Below, one piece after another: positions 11,004-20,315 of a stretch of DNA of 64,000 nucleotides (positions within the stretch are counted from its first letter, which is position 1; every line of letters starts with the position of its first letter). Below the pieces are notes generated by a model. The model ran no database searches. It was given only the letters and a program-made list of their open reading frames with translations, and was not told the DNA's origin. The DNA is from Choricystis sp. odSpoLacu1 (Eukaryota > Chlorophyta > Trebouxiophyceae): contig OY253660.1 of NCBI GenBank assembly GCA_958009055.1, forward strand, positions 1-64,000, written 5' to 3'. The position numbers and the translations under genes were made by a program.

Positions 11004-11257
11004 GGCGGCGTGTGCGCTGTGGCACGCCGGCTTGGAGCAAGTGAAAGAAGAAGTGTGGTGTGTCCAGGCCGGCGCCGGCCCAGAGCAAGGCGCGGAGGCG
11101 CGGGGGTAGAGGCCCGCCTCGCGCTGGAGAGTGGGGCGATGTGTGACGACTGGGGCATCACTTTTCCTCTCACGACGCCCATCCCTATCACTCTGCCCGC
11201 CCGCAGTGCACGCACACGCACACGCACACGCACAAGCACGCACACACACCACAAACC
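11004..11257. promoter_or_regulatory. Divergent promoter, RING/R3H gene / small plastid gene
   Basis: 254 bp between two start codons, with a CACACACG tract at 11214-11250 just before the plus-strand ATG. No other motif stands out. Confidence 0.45.
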
Positions 11258-12232
11258 ATGCGCCCCCCCGCCCTGCGCCCCCCCACCACCGCCGCGCCTG
11301 CCCCCGCCGCCCGCCCGCTCGCCGACCGCCGCGCGCCGCCCGCGGCTGCGCTGCTGGCTGCCGCCCTGGTGGCGGCAGCTGGGGGGCCAGGTGAGAGGTT
11401 TGGTGGTGTGTGTGAGCAAAAACAGTGCGAGAAAGGCAGCACACACGATGTCATCACCCCCCCCACCCCCCCCACCCCCCCCACCTCGCACAGCCTGCGC
11501 TCGCGGCCTCGAGTCTGTCCCCCTGCCCGACCTGCCCGCCCCCACCTCGGACACGGCGGCCGTGCAGCGGGGCGCCCTGGCCGCCGCCGACCAAGCCTAC
11601 CAGGCGTCCCCCCTGCTCAAAGAGTTGAAGGCACGGTCAGAGGCCAACCGCGCGTCCAACCGGCGCGCCATCGAGGCCAAGTACTGCGCCCGCCAAGCCG
11701 AGCTGGGCATTGGCGACTGCGGCGGCCTGAGGTATGTGCAGAAGGAGGAGTTGAGGCGGTTCCAGGAAAAGAGTGGCGAGTTGATGGAGTGAGGAAGGCA
11801 GAGGTGGGGGTGGTGGTGGACACACGCGCTTGTCCCCTCCTCCTCCTGAACACGGGGCCGCCGCCCTGGCACGAGCCACGCCACGGCAGCCGCTGACGCG
11901 TCCCATGCTCCCGACCTGCCGTGGTTGGCGGGGCCACACGCGCGTGGCGCCTGGGCGGCCGCACTCTTGGACAGCGGGGTGCGAGGGCACGGCGTCGCCC
12001 CGCCCACGCTGAGTATTGGGGTGGAGAGACGCAGCGCCACTCGCGAAACGGAACACCAACACTCTGTCGCTCAAAGGCCACTCAACCCGCACGCTGGCGC
12101 GGTTGGCGGCGCACCGGCGGCAGGTGGAGGGGGGGAGGGGGGGGAGGCACCGACCCCGACAAGCTGGACGCCGCCCAGACCGAGGCCGCGGCCAAGGTGG
12201 CGGCCGCGGTGCAGGCGTTGCAGGAGAGATGA
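11258..12232 (+). CDS. Small protein with bipartite, thylakoid-lumen-type leader
   Basis: Exon 1 (11258-11390) and exon 2 (from 11494) give an Arg/Pro/Ala transit-like region, then LADRRAPPAAALLAAALVA and an ACA cleavage-like site, the pattern of a lumen-targeting leader. The mature part (VPLPDLPAPTSDTAAVQRGA.., then EAKYCARQAELGIGDCGGLR) is Lys/Arg/Glu-rich with two Cys. Read without further splicing it stops at 11790-11792, but that TGA lies inside a good GTGAGG donor. Splicing from there to an acceptor near 12123 or 12129 keeps the frame and adds a clearly coding-like segment, TDPDKLDAAQTEAAAKVAAA, ending at 12232. I favour the three-exon model. The family is not recognised. If exon 3 is wrong, the CDS ends at 11792. 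Confidence 0.6.
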
Positions 12233-12438
12233 GAGAGATGGTTTGTGTGTGAGAGAGGTCGCGATGATGATGAGTGTGTGTGGAGGTTTTTGCAAACGGA
12301 GAAACAAAAAACATTAACACGCACTGCGTCTCTAGTTTGCGTCTCCGCTCCCCACACACGACCCGCTGCCAACAGCACACAATGTGGTGAACTAGAGTGG
12401 CCCTCGGCACACACACACGAGCCCGCATCTCCCACCGC

Positions 12439-14906
12439 ATGTGGTCGCTGCAGCTGCTGGCCGCGCCGGGGGACGGCGTCGCCCCGGCCGCCCTGCTGAC
12501 GGTGGGGGACGACAAGCGAGGAGGCCAGGTGTGAGGGAGTGGTGTGTGGTAGAGGGGAGGAGAGGGAGGGGGAGAGAGAGAGAGAGGAGCGGGGGCAGCC
12601 CGACCGCCACCATGCCGTCGCGCCGACGTTTCTTCTCTCACTGTCTTCTCCCGACCTCACCACAGTACCTGTTCAACGCGCCCGAAGGCTACGCCCGCCT
12701 TGCGCTGGAGCACAAGGCCCGCCCCAGCGCTCGCCTGAGGGCCGCCATGGTGACGACGCTGGCGACGCGGGGAGCGGTGAGTGAGAGGTGGGAGGAAATG
12801 TTAGCAGGTTGAGGTAGAGGATGTGCTTTGGCCGTCTCTCACCCCCCACACAACCCACACAGTCCGGCCTCCCCGCCCTCTTCATGCGCCTGCGCTCCGA
12901 CGGCCACGCCGAGTTGCGCGTGGTGGGGCCCCCCGGCGTGGCCGCCAGTGTGGGCGCGCTGCGCCACCTGCTGGCGTGGAGGCACCCGACCCTGTTTGTG
13001 GATGAACTCGGCCCTGGCGGCGGCAGTGCCTACAGCGACGACCTGGTGGACGTGGTGGCGGTGTGGCCGGGGGATGCAGCGTGGGCGCCCCCGCGCGCGT
13101 GGGGGCTGGGGGAAGCGGTGAGTGCAGACGAGAGCGACGCACCTCCGTCTGCTTCCTCCTCCGCCTCCTCCTCCGCCGCCTCCTCCTCCTCGTCCGCTGC
13201 TCCACCCCCACCCGCGTACGACCTGCTGGACCGCGCCTGGGGCACGCCCGTGTACGTGCGGTCCCCGCCCGCCGACCCCGCGGCGGCGTCCCCCCGCCCA
13301 CTCGCGTACGTGGCGTGGGTGCGGGCCGCGCGCGCGGCTGTGGCCATCGTCGACGCGCCCGACACAGCGAGCACCGCCGCCCACCCTGTGTCTGCTTGGT
13401 TGTCAAACCCTGCCCACCCCATCGCCACCATTGTGCACGTGACGTCTGCGTCTGTCGCGGCCACACCAGACTACCTCGCGTGGGCTGCGGGTTTGACCGG
13501 CATACCCCTCCTCGCCTCCCTCCCGCGCGGCCCGCCCGCGCGCGCGGTGGGGCACTTGTCGTCAGCCAGACTGCTGGCCAGACTGTCGTGCATCGACAGC
13601 GACCTATTCCCTGTGCCTGGGGCGGGGGCTGAGGGCAGTGCTGGAGCTGTTGACCTGCCACCGCGCGCGGTGGCGGGGCGGCTGCTGCTAAAAGTGGTGG
13701 CAGGTGGAGCTAAAGACGCTCCTGCATTGGCCACTGTGGACGAATCAGAGTGTGTGCCCGAGTGGGACCCCCAGGCCGCGCTGGCGGAAGGTGACGACGG
13801 CGACGCGGGCGCGCCGACCCCCAAACGGCCACGCCCACTGGTGCCGCCCCCGCCCGCCACCACCAACTCGGGCGCGGCAGCCGCCCTGCGTGCTCGGTTG
13901 GGAGGGGGGGGGGGGGGGAGACGTGGCGCCACCCCCTGCCACCACCACCACCACAAAACCAACGCTCACGTTTCTCGGCACCGGGTCGGCCGAACCCTCC
14001 CCCCACCGCGGCGCGTCCGCCGTGCACGTGGCCCTGCCCTCCGGCGGCGGCGCCCTGCTGGACGCGGGGGAGGGCGCGGTGGGGGCGTTGCGCCGCGCAC
14101 TGGGGGCGGCTGCGGCGGCCTCGGCTCTCGACGCGCTCACCCTGCTGTGGCTCTCCCACCGCCACGCCGACCACGTGCTGGGCGCGGTGGGCGTGCTGGA
14201 GGCGAGACAGGCAAGGGCTGGTGCGGCTGGCGCTCCTCCCCACCCTCCACTCACCATCGTGGCCCCAGCCAGCGTCGTTAAGTGGTTGCGTGTTGTTGCG
14301 GCCGCTGCGGCGATTGACCCGTCCTCCTTCACCGCCACCCCCGCCACCGCCCTCTACGGCCCCCCCTCCACCCCCGCCCGCGCTGCTGTGGATGCTGATC
14401 TGTCAGCTGATGGCGGCCGCTTCACCCTGGTCCCCGCCGCCCACTGCAGCGACTCACACTCTGCGATTTTGAGGGGCGGGCAGCGCGACCACCCGTGGTC
14501 CCTCGCACACTCGGGCGACACCGCCCCCACCTCCGCCCTGGCCGCTGCCGCATCCTGCGTGGACGCCCTCATCCATGAAGCCACGTTTGCAGACTGCGAA
14601 GCCGACCACGCGCGCCGCAAGCGGCACACCACGACAGCGGGGGCGCTGGGCGTGGCCGCGTCTGCACGTGCAGGCGTCGCGCTCCTGACCCACTTTTCGC
14701 AGCGCTACCCGGGCCTGCCCCCCGACGCTGCCTCCGACCCGGCCCGCATGGCGGCCGCCCGCGCGGTAGCCGCGTTTGACGGGATGAGGGTGCCGCTGGG
14801 GGAGAGCGCGCGCGCGGTGGCGGCAACTGTGGCGGCAGCGGCCGTGCTGGGTGGGCGGCGGCGGGAGGAGGAAGAGGAGGGAGAGGGTGGGTATGAGAGC
14901 GACTGA
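12439..14906 (+). CDS. ELAC2: tRNase Z, long form (ELAC2/TRZ type)
   Basis: Endonuclease that removes the 3' trailer from pre-tRNAs. Exons: 12439-12528, 12666-12776, 12863-14906, all junctions in phase 0. The N-terminal half carries the degenerate metallo-beta-lactamase domain of the long form (YLFNAPEGYARLALEHKARP, PALFMRLRSDGHAELRVVGP). The C-terminal half holds the catalytic domain: TLTFLGTGSAEPSP, motif II LSHRHADHVLG, PAAHCSDSHSAI, AHSGDTAPTSA, LIHEATFADCEADHARRKRH and LLTHFSQRYPG, so all metal ligands appear present. The frame moves by one at G15 (13904-13918), in the linker between the halves, with conserved sequence on both sides. No clear targeting peptide is seen, so nucleus or organelle is open. 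Confidence 0.9.
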
Positions 14907-15271
14907 GAGAGAGAGAGACGAAGGCAAGTGATACTCTGTAGTTTTTGTGAGGGAAAACGCACCCAAAAAGGGGGGTTGCAAGAAGAAACAAGCGGCGCCG
15001 TGTTTTCACTCTAAGCCAACCCCCCGGATAAAACAAACAAAACACACAGAACTCAAAAAAAGGGGGCCGTGCGCGTTGGCGAAAGCAGCCTTTGGGAAAT
15101 ACAGGGGGGGGGGGGGGGAAGAAACACACAGAGGGGGGGGCCGGGCAGGCACGCCGCACCGGTTTTAACACACACACCGCACAGCACAGAAAAAAAAATC
15201 GTTTCCCAATAGTTGTACACAGCACGCTGCACACACACAGGCTGGTGTGCGCACACATACACGCTCCATCC
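14907..15271. other. Convergent 3' region after tRNase Z
   Basis: 365 bp between two gene ends. It is AT-richer than coding DNA and contains a G-run at 15105-15118 and short A- and CA-rich tracts. No gene seen. Confidence 0.55.
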
Positions 15272-15949
15272 TCATTTTGCTCCGTCTTTGGCCGGCCCCG
15301 ACGGCGCTGACGAGCTCGCGCCGCCGCCAAAGAACGAGCTAAACAGGCCTTTGGGCCCACTGCCTGTGCGCGAGATGCGGTTGACCTCCCAGATGCCGAC
15401 GTCGGACGGGGTGAAGACCCTGTGTTTGGTGTTGGTGGTGTGGGTGGGAAGCGAGGGGGTAACGGTGCACCGGGTGGCAACGTTTCGTTTCGCCCCGAGC
15501 GTCCCGCAGCTCTCGTGGGGGAGGGCGTCCCTTCCTCCCACCAGCACAACCCTCCCCTCCGTCCTCTCTCCGCCACCGCGCCACGCACGACACACGCACG
15601 GCACAGCGTGGGCGGACGCGTGGGCCGAGAGGGCGCGCGCGCGGAGAGCGGGGACGGTGTGCCCCTCGAACGGAACGCCCATGCCGCCAGCGTTGCAACG
15701 CACGCGCGCGCACGCCACCCTGTACCCTCGTCCTCTCCCTCTCTCTATGGTCTCTCACATCTCGGGATGCGACACAGGCGACGCCGGTTGCTGCTGCTGC
15801 GTCTTGACGCCGTGCGGCGGGGCGGCAATGGACACAGGCGAGGAGTGGGGCACGGGGGTCGGCGCCGACGGCGGGCCGCCCGACAGGCCCAGGACGCGGC
15901 CCATGAAGGAGAAGTTCGAGGGGTCTCGTTTGTCGTTGTTGGCGGACAT
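15272..15949 (-). CDS. Small two-exon protein of unknown function
   Basis: Exon 1 (15949-15759) starts MSANNDKRDPSNFSFMGRVL. The intron (15420-15758, GTGAGA..CACAG) joins in phase 2 to exon 2 (15419-15272), which contains FTPSDVGIWEVNRISRTGSG and a Phe/Gly/Ser-rich end. The product is 112 aa, rich in Pro, Ser and Gln, with no signal peptide or membrane segment. The segment around VFTPSDVGIWEVNRI looks the most constrained. I do not recognise the family. The exact splice join, the short conserved-looking blocks at both ends and the adjacent APH-1 gene on the same strand support a real gene. Confidence 0.6.
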
Positions 15950-16103
15950 TGGAGAGAGGTTTGTGTGCGTCAAAAGGGAAAAAGGAGTGTGAAAGACAAC
16001 GTCGACCCGTCTTGACGCCTTCGCTCTCCCTTCACCCGTTGTTTCCGCTTGTTTGCCACCTGTCTGCAGCGTTTCTACACACCACCAAACACAATAACCA
16101 AAC

Positions 16104-16956
16104 CTACTCATCCTCCCCTCCACCACCACCCACCGGCCGCGCCCACACGCGCCCACCATCCGCCGTCGCCAGGTTCCACACGACCAGCCCCCCCTCCACC
16201 GCAGCCGCAGCCGCGATCGCGACAGCCGCAGGCACCGCCACCCGGCACCCCACCGTGCCCACCAGGCTGAGTGCAGTCGCCGCCGCAAACGCGGCGTGCG
16301 CGGCGGGGGCACGTGCCGTCAACCGCGGCGCCCCCGCATCCCACCCTCCAAACGCGATAACGGCACACCCCGCGTGCAGGGCGACGCCCGCGCACGCTGT
16401 TATGGCGGCCGCCGCAAACAGGGAGGCGGAGGGACAGTGGGGAGGGGCCAGGGTGCGGCCGCCCGCAGAGAGAGGGAGCCAGGAGAGGTAAAGCAACGCG
16501 GCGTGTGTCATGCCGTGCGCCAGCCCGTGGCACCCTGTCATGGCGGTTGCGTCCGCCACGGTGGGGGGCAGGGTGGGGGTGGGGGCGGCAGCGGCAGCCG
16601 ACGTCAGGCCGCGCAACAGCGCGCGGTCTGCAAGCCACAGTCCGCGCAGGGTGGCGGTGTCGACGCCGACAGCGACAGTGAGGGCAGGCAGCACGCGCCA
16701 CCCAGTCAGAGGCGCCAGTGGGCGCAGCAGCAGGGAGGTGAGGAGGAGGGCGACGAGCCAGGCAAAGGAGCTGTGGGTGGGGTGGGTTGTGAGAGAGGTC
16801 GACGAGTCGGGGAAGCGCGCGCCCGCCCGCTCTCCTCCTCCCTCACCTGGCCAGCGTCAGCAGCACGAAGAACGGTCGCCGGCCCAGCAGCACGCCGTAC
16901 ACGGCCAGGCCGGGGCCGACCACGAGGGTGGCGTACGAGAGGGCGGCCCACCCCAT
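16104..16956 (-). CDS. APH1: Gamma-secretase subunit APH-1
   Basis: Scaffold subunit of gamma-secretase, the intramembrane protease with presenilin, nicastrin and PEN-2. Exon 1 (16956-16847) encodes the first membrane segment, MGWAALSYATLVVGPGLAVY. Intron 16771-16846 (GTGAGG..CACAG) joins in phase 2 to exon 2 (16770-16104). The product is 258 aa with about seven hydrophobic segments, the normal size and topology. The GxxxG-type segment HGLAHGMTHAALLYLSWL and the two membrane His residues of the family (in GVALHAGCAVIAF and in APAAHAAFAAATA) are visible. The tail is short and acidic. Its upstream region holds T-rich and GCTCTGCTCTTTC sequence. Confidence 0.88.
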
Positions 16957-17298
16957 TCTTTTTTGGTTTCGCCGATTCTGCAGACCGTCAGCTGTGGCTT
17001 CTCCTCCTCGCAGTCACACACGTACGCAAGTGTCGCGCGTGAGGGGCGTGGAGCGTGGCGCGCGCCAACCACCAACACAAATGCGCGAAAGAAAAGTGTC
17101 GACGCTTTTTCGCTCTGCTCTTTCTTCGCACTTGATTTTTCTTTTTCCTCTTCTTCTCTTCGCATCGACATGAATTCGTCGGTGCGAGGGTGCCTGTTTT
17201 TCCTGGTTCCCTCTCTCAACTCTCTTTCTGAGCGACTGCGCCTGGTGACCACAAGAACAAAACAACACACACACACACACACACACACACTCCCACAT
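16957..17298. promoter_or_regulatory. APH-1 upstream region and MFAP1 3' flank
   Basis: 342 bp. It contains a (CA)n tract at about 17265-17290 and a T-rich block with CGCTCTGCTC near 17112. No coding sequence. Confidence 0.45.
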
Positions 17299-18621
17299 CT
17301 ACGTCCTGTACCCTCTCGGCTTGTCCAGGTCGCCCGTGCCCGCCAACCGCGCCGCGCGCTTGGCCTCGAGTTCGCGCGCGGGGCGCAGCGGGGGCGGCGC
17401 GCCCGACCCTTCCCCCGCCACCACGCGCGCCGTGTCCTGGTCTGCCAGGTGGGTGTACTTGCTGCCTCCCTTCCTGCCAAAGTTTTTGACTTGCATGACC
17501 TTGGGCAGGGCCGCCTTGTCGATCCACGCGTCGTCCCCCGTCGCGGCCGCCGCGTCACGCACGGCGACGGCGGCGGCGACGCCATAGTCGCCGCCACCAG
17601 GCAAGGCGGGCGCGTCCGCATTGTCCTGGAAGAACGCACCCCTGTGGTGGTACTTTTGCATGAAGCCCAGTTTTGGTTTGGCGCCTTTCGCAGCCTCGCG
17701 CTCTGCTTTGATGGCCGCGGCACGTGCAGCGCGCTCATCCGCCGACAACGCGGCCACCGCCACCCGCTCTGCCGCGGCGGCGGCCGCGTCCCGGGCCAGC
17801 CTAGCAAACTCGCGCTCTCGCCAGGTCGCCACGTCCGCGTCCGCGTCGGCAGCGTCGCCGTCGGTGTCGAGGTCGGCGCCGTCGCCGCCTATGGGGCCCG
17901 CAGCGGCGGCTGCTTCCGCCGCATCGTCGGCCGCAATGACGCGGGCCACCATGGCCCGCGTCTCGGCGGCGCGGGCTGCAGCGGCAGCGGTGTCGTCGGC
18001 GTCGTCAGCGTCGTCAACTGCAGCAGCAGCAGCAGCCATCGCTGGCGCTGTGTCGCGCGCCCCGCGCGGCACAAACACGGGTTTGAGCAGGCGGCCGCCC
18101 CCCGCCAGGCCGCCGTCGTCGGAGTCGTCGTCTTCTGAATCAGTCTCATAGGAGGAGGACGACTCGCCCGCGCCGTCATCGCCCGCTGCTCCGCCCGCCG
18201 CCTCTGCAGCAGCAGCCTCCGCGGCGGCAGCAGCCGCCCGAGCCCGCCGGGCCAGCTCATCGTCGGACACGTCGGCAGTCGCAGCAGCAGCAACGGTCGC
18301 GCCGCGGTCGTGCGCCGGCCTCACAATCTCCGGCGCCGCCACCTCCCGCACCCGCCTTCGCGGTCCAGCGGTGGCGTCCACAGCCGCCAGGCGGGCCAGG
18401 CGGGGGTCTTGCAGCACGACGGGTGGGGCGAGTTCACGGGGGGCCGCAATGGAGGGCGCCGCCGCCGAGGGCAGCACCAGTCCCTCGTCGCCTGCCGCGC
18501 CCGCGTCTGCGCCAGCATAGTGCGGCGCTTGGCCCGCCCGGTAGCGGGGCACGACGGTGGCCGAGACGCGGCCTTTGGCCGCGTCGGAGTCGGCGGGGGC
18601 CGCGGCGCGGGCGCCCGACAT
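17299..18621 (-). CDS. MFAP1: MFAP1-type spliceosomal protein
   Basis: Nuclear protein of the spliceosomal B complex, needed for pre-mRNA splicing. Single exon, 440 aa. It starts MSGARAAAP; the longer open frame upstream is not conserved. The N-terminal half is Ala- and acid-rich, with VSATVVPRYRAGQAPHY and runs of Asp/Ser (SYETDSEDDDSDDGG) followed by KPVFVPRGARDT, which is typical of the family. The conserved C-terminal core is unmistakable: KPKLGFMQKYHHRGAFFQD, then KAALPKVMQVKNFGRKGG and SKYTHLADQDTA. The middle is expanded with Ala-rich helices. It forms a head-to-head pair with IMP4. Confidence 0.93.
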   Translation of the reverse strand: MSGARAAAPADSDAAKGRVSATVVPRYRAGQAPHYAGADAGAAGDEGLVLPSAAAPSIAAPRELAPPVVLQDPRLARLAAVDATAGPRRRVREVAAPEIVRPAHDRGATVAAAATADVSDDELARRARAAAAAAEAAAAEAAGGAAGDDGAGESSSSYETDSEDDDSDDGGLAGGGRLLKPVFVPRGARDTAPAMAAAAAAVDDADDADDTAAAAARAAETRAMVARVIAADDAAEAAAAAGPIGGDGADLDTDGDAADADADVATWREREFARLARDAAAAAAERVAVAALSADERAARAAAIKAEREAAKGAKPKLGFMQKYHHRGAFFQDNADAPALPGGGDYGVAAAVAVRDAAAATGDDAWIDKAALPKVMQVKNFGRKGGSKYTHLADQDTARVVAGEGSGAPPPLRPARELEAKRAARLAGTGDLDKPRGYRT

Positions 18622-18977
18622 TTGAGGGGAGGGGGGGGTGAAGAGTTGTGTGTTCAAAGGCGCGGAGCACACGCACAGACACACAGACGCGCGCTCTCGC
18701 GCAGGTGTGGGCGGGAGCGCGAGAGAAAAAGGTTGTGAAGAGAGCGTTGAAAAAAAAAAACACGTTCGCGACGGCTGTTTCTCAATTCGGCCTCCCGCTG
18801 CCACGCGCTCGCACCGCCACCACCCCCACGCACCACACAGTCCACCGTCCGTGCACACACCCTCTCTGCGTCCAAGCGGGTCGCGCGCGACCGACACGTG
18901 CTGCTCTTCATTAGACCGGCCAATTCTCAGACGGCCGCCACCTCCCGACACACGCCCCGCGCCCCACTCGCCACACC
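18622..18977. promoter_or_regulatory. Divergent promoter, MFAP1 / IMP4
   Basis: 356 bp between two start codons. It contains GCGCTCTCGCGCAGG near 18690-18705, a (CA)n-like tract and an A-run at 18751-18760. Both genes serve nuclear RNA processing, so co-regulation is plausible but not shown. Confidence 0.45.
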
Positions 18978-20079
18978 ATGCTGCGCCGCAACGCGCGCCT
19001 GAGGCGGGAGTACCTGTACCGCAAGTCGCTGGAGGGCAAGGAGAGGGACGAGTACGAGCGCAAGCGCCGCATCCGGGAGGCGCTGGCCGGTGAGTGGGGA
19101 GAAAAAAAGGGGGGGGGGGGGGGGGGGCGCCGTCGAGCGCACGCAGCCCAGAGGAGTTGAGAAGAAGAGGCAGAGCACACACAGTGAGAGAGAGAGACAC
19201 AAGCCACCATCCTCACCCCCTTGTGTCCAACCAGAGGGCAAACCCATCCCGACCGACCTGCGCGCCGACGAGCGCGCCCTGCGCCACGCCGCCGCCCTGG
19301 AGGACGACAACACAGCGCTGCCCCGGTCCGTCACCGACGACGAGTACGCGCGTGCCGCGTGGCGGGAGCCTGCAGTGTTGGTGACGACCGCGCGCGATCC
19401 ATCCACCCGCCTCGCCGCCTTCGCCAAGGAGGTGAGGCTCATCCTGCCCCACGCCACCCGCGTCAACCGGGGCGCTCAAACGCTGGCCGATGTGGTCGCC
19501 TCTGCGCGTGCCCACGATTTCACGGACATCGTGCTGCTGCACGAACACCGCGGCGAGCCGGCCGCCCTCGCGGTCTGCCACCTGCCCCACGGCCCCACCG
19601 CCCTGTTTGGGGTGCATGGCGCCGTGTTGAGGCACGACCTGGGGGATAAGCGGGCGGTGGGCACGCTGAGTGAGGCGGCGCCCCACCTCATTTTTGATGG
19701 GTTCACGACACCGCTGGGGCAACGCTTCAAAACTGTGCTCACTCACCTGTTCCCCCCGCCCAAACGCGACGCCAAGCGCGTCATCACGTTTGCCAACTCG
19801 GGGTCGGACTACGTCAGCGTGCGCCACCACATGGTGGCCGCGCCGCGGGGGCCCGCGTCCGCGTCGCTGACAGAAGTGGGTCCCCGTTTCGAGCTGCGCC
19901 CCTTTGCCCTCAAGCTGGGCACCCTGGACAATGAGGCGGCAGAGTATGAGTGGACGCTGCGCGCCTACGTGCGCAGCGCGCGCAAGGGCAAGCTGGGGGA
20001 TGGGGGTGGCGGGCGGAACGCGGACGAGTTTCGGGTGGAGGCGCGCAGCGAGGCGCCCCGCAAGAAGAGGAAGGCATGA
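18978..20079 (+). CDS. IMP4: U3 snoRNP protein IMP4 (Brix domain)
   Basis: Component of the U3 processome acting in early 18S rRNA processing in the nucleolus. Exon 1 (18978-19089) encodes the basic N-terminal helix MLRRNARLRREYLYRKSLEG. Intron 19090-19234 contains a long G-run. Exon 2 (19235-20079) completes 318 aa, typical for IMP4. The Brix domain runs from about residue 80 to 280: VLVTTARDPSTRLAAFAKEV, HDFTDIVLLHEHRGEP, CHLPHGPTALFGVHGAV, LIFDGFTTPLGQRFKTVLTH and FELRPFALKLGTLDN. The protein ends in a basic, nuclear-type tail (APRKKRKA). Confidence 0.95.
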
Positions 20080-20315
20080 GTGTTTTGTTTGGGGGGGGTG
20101 TTTTGTTTTCTTGCTGTTTTCATGGTGTGTGTGACGTTTTTTTTGTTTGCTCGGCCGCAGAGAAGAAAAGAAATGGGAGCGAAAATCCACTGCACATCCT
20201 CCCGACGCGCGGGCGCCTGCGCACGCGAGCCGCGCCCCCCTCCTCCCCCCACATCCCGCGCCCCCCCGCTCGCGGCAGCGCACGGGCAGGCCCCCCCTCG
20301 CCCTCCACACACGCC

